Source: Bacteroidota bacterium
Lineage (GTDB): Bacteria > Bacteroidota > Bacteroidia > B-17B0 > Aurantibacillaceae
Direction of reading: 5' to 3'
DNA length: 8,351 nt
Assembly (NCBI GenBank): GCA_025360565.1
Contig: JANYBY010000307.1
Span: 1 to 8,351, forward strand
Under the pieces are notes generated by a model. That model searched no databases and had not been told where the DNA came from. It saw nothing but the letters and a program-made list of their open reading frames with translations. Positions 6,235 to 8,351 of the stretch are shown here, in pieces (position 1 is the first letter of the stretch; every line of letters starts with the position of its first letter). A program made the position numbers and the translations under genes.

Positions 6235-6573
6235 CTATTTAAATGCGGTTAATTGTTTAACCATCGCCTGTTCTATCACAGCATATTCTTCCGTTTTTTT
6301 TCCTACAAAAAGAAAAGCAACAATTATTTTTTTATTTGCCGAGGTAAGCAGTTTATAAAATTCGCTTTTGTGCAACCGGTAAACCTCACGCATTCGTCTT
6401 TTTAATTTATTACGATCGTGCGCTTTTTTAAACTGGCGTTTTGGTACAATGAACATGGCCTGGGCGGGATATTGAAGATCAACAGGGGTTTCAAGCACCA
6501 TCATTTTTATTGGATAGGATAAATTGCTTTTGCCTTTACTGAATAGCAGATCCATTTGCTTTTTACTGCACAA
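6235..6573 (-). CDS. rnpA: Ribonuclease P protein component RnpA
   Basis: RnpA is the basic protein cofactor that helps the RNase P ribozyme trim 5' leaders from pre-tRNAs. As given (112 residues) it shows the RNR signature R54-N-K-L-K-R-R-M-R62-E, the preceding IVPKRQFKKAHD strand-helix, and the FSKGKS N-terminal block. The start given is the TTG at 6573-6571. The reading frame continues upstream to about 6660, and the codons just before the TTG encode SFHKQER. Together with the following LCSKK this matches the usual FxKxERLxSKK opening of RnpA proteins. The true start is therefore probably further upstream, perhaps at the ATT at 6612-6610 or an ATC at 6609 or 6603. No ATG exists in any minus-strand frame between 6574 and 6660. 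A weak promoter-like TATCTTTA lies at 6655-6648 on minus. The gene ends 17 bases from the hemD stop, tail to tail. Confidence 0.92.
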   Translation of the reverse strand: MCSKKQMDLLFSKGKSNLSYPIKMMVLETPVDLQYPAQAMFIVPKRQFKKAHDRNKLKRRMREVYRLHKSEFYKLLTSANKKIIVAFLFVGKKTEEYAVIEQAMVKQLTAFK

Positions 6574-6638
6574 TCTTTCTTGTTTATGAAATGAATTAGC
6601 GATCGGGATAATTTTTAAACAGCCTGTTAAAGTAAATG

Positions 6639-6669
6639 TTTGATTGGTAAAGATAATTTTTTACTTTTA
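6639..6669 (+). promoter_or_regulatory. Promoter of the bTHX-type gene
   Basis: TTTG at 6639-6642, a 19-base spacer, and TACTTTTA at 6662-6669 (seven of eight to TAnnTTTG) form a good Bacteroidota promoter. Transcription would start near 6674-6676, about 14 bases before the ATG at 6689. The element lies within the upstream part of the divergent rnpA region and overlaps the weak minus-strand element there. Confidence 0.65.
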
Positions 6670-6688
6670 CGGAAATAAATAAATTATT

Positions 6689-6853
6689 ATGGGAAAAGGA
6701 GATAAAAAAACAAAACGCGGTAAAATTCATATTGGTTCTTATGGCGTAAAACGTCCGAGGAAAGTAGCAGCGAAGAAAACCGTTGCTAAAACCGCTAAAA
6801 AAGCAGCTCCTAAAAAGGCCGCAGCAAAAAAGGCTTCAAAAAAAGCTGAATAA
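6689..6853 (+). CDS. Small ribosomal protein bTHX (30S protein Thx-like)
   Basis: This 54-residue basic protein starts MGKGDKKTKRGKIHIGSYGV and ends TAA at 6851-6853. The block GDKKTKRGKIxxGSYGxxRP is the signature of Thx, which in Thermus binds in the head of the 30S subunit and stabilises it. Thx of Thermus is about 26 residues. Here the extra C-terminal half (about 25-54) is a Lys/Ala-rich tail of AKK, PKK and SKK words, which I believe is common in Bacteroidota homologues. The gene has its own promoter and terminator and is flanked by divergent rnpA and the co-directional YkgJ gene, so it is probably monocistronic. The start is secured by the signature beginning at codon 2 and by the short leader. 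Confidence 0.9.
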   Translation: MGKGDKKTKRGKIHIGSYGVKRPRKVAAKKTVAKTAKKAAPKKAAAKKASKKAE

Positions 6854-6857
6854 AATT

Positions 6858-6885
6858 AAAAGCTGTCAATTGTGACAGCTTTTTT
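6858..6885 (+). terminator. Intrinsic terminator after bTHX
   Basis: An 11-base-pair perfect stem (6858-6868 with 6873-6883, core GCTGTCA and TGACAGC) closes a four-base ATTG loop. It is followed by a T run (6880-6885) that partly belongs to the stem. It begins five bases after the bTHX stop codon. The opposite strand also carries T-rich sequence after the stem, so it could work in both directions, although no gene converges on it. Confidence 0.9.
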
Positions 6886-6892
6886 AAATTTG
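6885..6892 (+). promoter_or_regulatory. Promoter-like -7 element before the YkgJ gene
   Basis: TAAATTTG is an exact match to TAnnTTTG and begins on the last T of the terminator's T run. No TTG is present 19 bases upstream (that position is in the hairpin stem), so the -33 half is missing or poor. If used, transcription would begin at or within a base or two of the GTG start at 6898, giving a leaderless mRNA. Confidence 0.45.
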
Positions 6893-6897
6893 AGCCG

Positions 6898-7383
6898 GTG
6901 GATCTAAACGAATTCAATAAAAAAGCCCTGAAGCTTAAAAAAGAGAACGATAGTTTTTACCGAAGGCTTAAATTAAAAGCGCCAAAAAACCTCGACGAAC
7001 TTTTTCACACGGCTCACGATGCAGCCTTTGAAAAAATTGATTGTTTAACCTGCGCCAATTGCTGCAAAACAACTTCGCCCATTTTTTACGAACGTGATGT
7101 GGAGCGCGCCGCAAAAGCATGCAAATTAAAACCCGGCGAGTTCATTGAAAAATATTTAAGAGTAGATGAAGACAAAGATTATGTTTTAAAAGGTTCGCCT
7201 TGCCCTTTTTTAGATGCCGAAAATTATTGCAGTATTTATAACGACCGTCCCAATGCTTGCCGAGAATACCCGCACACCAACCGAAAAAAAATGCAGCAAA
7301 TTTTAGACCTTACGTTTAAGAATACGCTGGTGTGCCCTGCGGTTTTGCAAATTACCGAGGAGATCAGGAAAAAGATCAGGTAA
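6898..7383 (+). CDS. YkgJ-family cysteine-cluster protein
   Basis: This 161-residue cytoplasmic protein carries the YkgJ (CxxCxxCC) zinc- or iron-binding cluster. It includes C49-x2-C52-x2-C55-C56, C102 in SPCPFL, C111 in NYCSIY, C121 in RPNACREYP and C146 in LVCPA. The order and spacing are those of the family, whose biochemical role is not established. A possible metal- or FeS-cluster role is suggested by the cysteines only. A basic helical region precedes the cluster (about 5-30). The start is GTG at 6898, giving MDLNEFNKKALKL, which fits the N-terminus I recall for Bacteroidota homologues. No in-frame ATG lies upstream before the stop codon at 6847. The gene stands alone between the bTHX terminator and a 285-base gap. 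Confidence 0.88.
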   Translation: MDLNEFNKKALKLKKENDSFYRRLKLKAPKNLDELFHTAHDAAFEKIDCLTCANCCKTTSPIFYERDVERAAKACKLKPGEFIEKYLRVDEDKDYVLKGSPCPFLDAENYCSIYNDRPNACREYPHTNRKKMQQILDLTFKNTLVCPAVLQITEEIRKKIR

Positions 7384-7391
7384 ACGTTTTC

Positions 7392-7430
7392 TAACCACAG
7401 AGACACTGAGAGCACAGAGCAACAAGGAGT
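7392..7430. repeat. Dispersed AACCACAGAGACAC-type repeat remnant
   Basis: The string AACCACAGAGACACTGAGAG (7393-7412) with the following CACAGAG matches a purine-rich repeat I recall scattered in intergenic regions of many environmental bacteria, often at the ends of genes. Internally it is built of CACAGAG and CACTGAG words. Only one copy lies in this window, so copy number and boundaries cannot be judged here. The stretch is much more GC-balanced than the neighbouring AT-rich gap. Confidence 0.5.
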
Positions 7431-7506
7431 TTAAGGTTTATGTAGAGACGTACTTCAAAAAAATATAGTTTAAAAACATTTTTCAATGTCTGCAGTTTAT
7501 ACAATG

Positions 7507-7521
7507 GCCTGATTTACAGGC
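7507..7521. repeat. Short hairpin GCCTG-ATTTA-CAGGC
   Basis: Five GC-rich base pairs close a five-base loop. The sequence after it is GTTATTATCTTG, not a true T run, so it would be at best a weak terminator for the YkgJ transcript, about 125 bases past that gene's stop. It lies just upstream of the -33 element of the next promoter. Confidence 0.3.
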
Positions 7522-7530
7522 GTTATTATC

Positions 7531-7560
7531 TTGTTTTTGTTGTATTATTTATTAACTTTG
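7531..7560 (+). promoter_or_regulatory. Strong promoter of the secreted-protein gene
   Basis: TTG (7531-7533), exactly 19 bases, then TAACTTTG (7553-7560) form a full consensus Bacteroidota promoter. Transcription would start near 7565-7567, leaving an untranslated leader of about 100 bases, much longer than the other leaders in this window. That leader contains the palindrome at 7643-7656. Confidence 0.75.
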
Positions 7561-7642
7561 ATAACAGGTTTTTAATTTATATAACCCAACCAATTTAGTT
7601 TCCTGATTGTATGGTTAACATATAATCTACATTAAAGATTTT

Positions 7643-7656
7643 ACTGTTTAAACAGT
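7643..7656. repeat. Perfect 14-base palindrome before start codon
   Basis: ACTGTTTAAACAGT reads the same on both strands and ends 12 bases before the ATG at 7669, inside the predicted leader. It could be an operator for a dimeric regulator, a small RNA structure near the ribosome site, or a chance AT-rich palindrome. Confidence 0.4.
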
Positions 7657-7668
7657 TAATTGCAGACA

Positions 7669-8351
7669 ATGAAGGTAATAGGAATTTTTTTTAGCCTATT
7701 TTTTTTAAGTGAAAATATATTCGCTCAAAAAGCTTTTGTTTCAAAAGAGGATGTTTTTGGCACACGAGTTTTTATCGAGAATAAAGGGCAGTTTGATAAA
7801 GTGATTAATTCACCTGAGCAAATAAAATTTGCTTACGAATCCTCAAACGAACATATTTATTTTACACCAAAGGGCTTGGTTTATAAACTAATTAAAAAAA
7901 TTCCATTATCAGAAGAGCAGCATGAAAAAATGGAGCATGGAAAGAAAGTGAAATTAAAACCGGATGAAATTCATTATGCAAATATGAACTGGATCGGATC
8001 AAATCCAAATATTGAAATTATTGAAAGTGAAAAACAATCTTATTATTTTACATATGGCGGCGCAGAGTTAAATTCTTATGGTTATAAAAAAATTACCTAC
8101 AAAAACGTTTATAATAATATTGATATTGAATATACAATTCCTACCGATAAAGGTCATGGAATAAAATACAATGTGATCCTGCATCCGGGAGCTGATCCAA
8201 ACAATATTAAAATAGCCTACACCGGTGATGTAAATAAAATAATTGAAAAAAATGGAGAGATTGTAATTAAAACTCCATTGGAAGATATTCTGGAACATGC
8301 CCCTAAAAGTTTTTATGAAAATGATGAAGATGTTTCTTCAAAACTAAAATT
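7669..8351 (+). CDS. Large secreted protein, FIENKGQF-type N-terminus (partial, 3' end outside window)
   Basis: The frame is open from ATG 7669 to the window edge (about 227 codons) with no stop codon, so the gene is truncated by the window. A signal peptide is clear at residues 1-19 (MKVIGIFFSLFFLSENIFA, cleaved before Gln20). FIENKGQF at residues 35-42 opens the domain (DUF7948 in my recollection) found at the N-terminus of large Bacteroidota surface or secreted proteins. Those proteins often continue with SBBP-type beta-propeller or PKD-like repeats and end in a type IX secretion or gliding-motility C-terminal domain. The motif region YKNVYNNIDIEYTI (about 147-160) and the following YNVILHPGADPNNIKIAYTG (about 168-187) also fit that domain. 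The rest of the architecture cannot be seen. A consensus promoter lies about 100 bases upstream. Export, probably by the type IX system, is inferred from the family. Confidence 0.85.
   Translation, partial: MKVIGIFFSLFFLSENIFAQKAFVSKEDVFGTRVFIENKGQFDKVINSPEQIKFAYESSNEHIYFTPKGLVYKLIKKIPLSEEQHEKMEHGKKVKLKPDEIHYANMNWIGSNPNIEIIESEKQSYYFTYGGAELNSYGYKKITYKNVYNNIDIEYTIPTDKGHGIKYNVILHPGADPNNIKIAYTGDVNKIIEKNGEIVIKTPLEDILEHAPKSFYENDEDVSSKLK

Larger units (their letters stand above)
7384..7668. other. Intergenic gap with repeat, promoter and palindrome
   Basis: No gene is visible on either strand in these 285 bases. The stretch holds a dispersed-repeat-like element just after the YkgJ stop (7392-7430), a small hairpin (7507-7521), a consensus promoter (7531-7560) and a perfect palindrome close to the next start codon (7643-7656). 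I see no tRNA-like fold or riboswitch signature. Confidence 0.6.

Noticed and set aside
7441..7457. TGTAGAGACGTAC, resembling half of a known GTAGAGACG-type dispersed palindrome
   Set aside because: The matching second arm is absent, so nothing supports a complete element.
8068..8298. Minus-strand frame of 76 codons near the right edge
   Set aside because: It lies opposite the partial secreted protein, whose signal peptide and FIENKGQ motif show which strand is coding.
1..8351. Defence system, CRISPR array, prophage, insertion sequence, tRNA or rRNA
   Set aside because: I saw no regularly spaced repeats, transposase or integrase motifs, cloverleaf-like segments or known defence domains. The genes are mainly housekeeping and envelope families.

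Overview
The window looks like a chromosomal housekeeping stretch from a member of the Bacteroidota. The base composition is AT-rich. Several upstream regions carry the phylum's promoter pattern: a TTG at about -33, a 19-base spacer and TAnnTTTG at about -7. Start codons mostly lack Shine-Dalgarno sequences. The gene families include several that are typical of this phylum: DUF5777 beta-barrel, DUF4271 membrane protein, the Bacteroidota form of HemD, an HU protein with the RNISKNTT arm, and a large secreted protein with a FIENKGQ-type N-terminus. I cannot name a genus.

Layout from left to right. Bases 1-1600 hold a leftward cluster that reads HU-family DNA-binding protein, then a membrane-anchored TPR protein, then a 29-residue very basic AURKAIP1/COX24-like (ribosome-type) protein. 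A single recognisable promoter sits upstream of the HU gene. Divergently, mutY (A/G-specific adenine glycosylase) runs rightward. The promoter of a YceI-family plus DUF5777 pair overlaps the end of mutY. The pair is followed closely by a six-helix DUF4271 membrane protein and a uroporphyrinogen-III synthase (HemD). The HemD carries an unusual lysine-rich N-terminal extension of about 138 residues. Convergent to hemD is rnpA (RNase P protein), and divergent from rnpA is a small bTHX-type ribosomal protein gene. That gene ends in a clear hairpin terminator, which abuts the promoter-like element of a YkgJ-family cysteine-cluster protein gene. After a 285-base gap holding a dispersed-repeat-like element and a strong promoter, the N-terminal part of a large secreted protein runs off the right edge.

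Functionally the window combines genome maintenance (MutY, HU), translation and RNA processing (bTHX, AURKAIP1/COX24-like protein, RnpA), tetrapyrrole synthesis (HemD) and envelope or secreted proteins (YceI, DUF5777, DUF4271, the right-edge protein). I do not see a defence system, CRISPR array, tRNA, rRNA, integrase or transposase. The points most worth a second look are the HemD extension, the absence of any ATG at the start of rnpA, the non-ATG starts of the DUF4271 and YkgJ genes, the terminator-promoter overlap before the YkgJ gene, and small intergenic repeats and hairpins.
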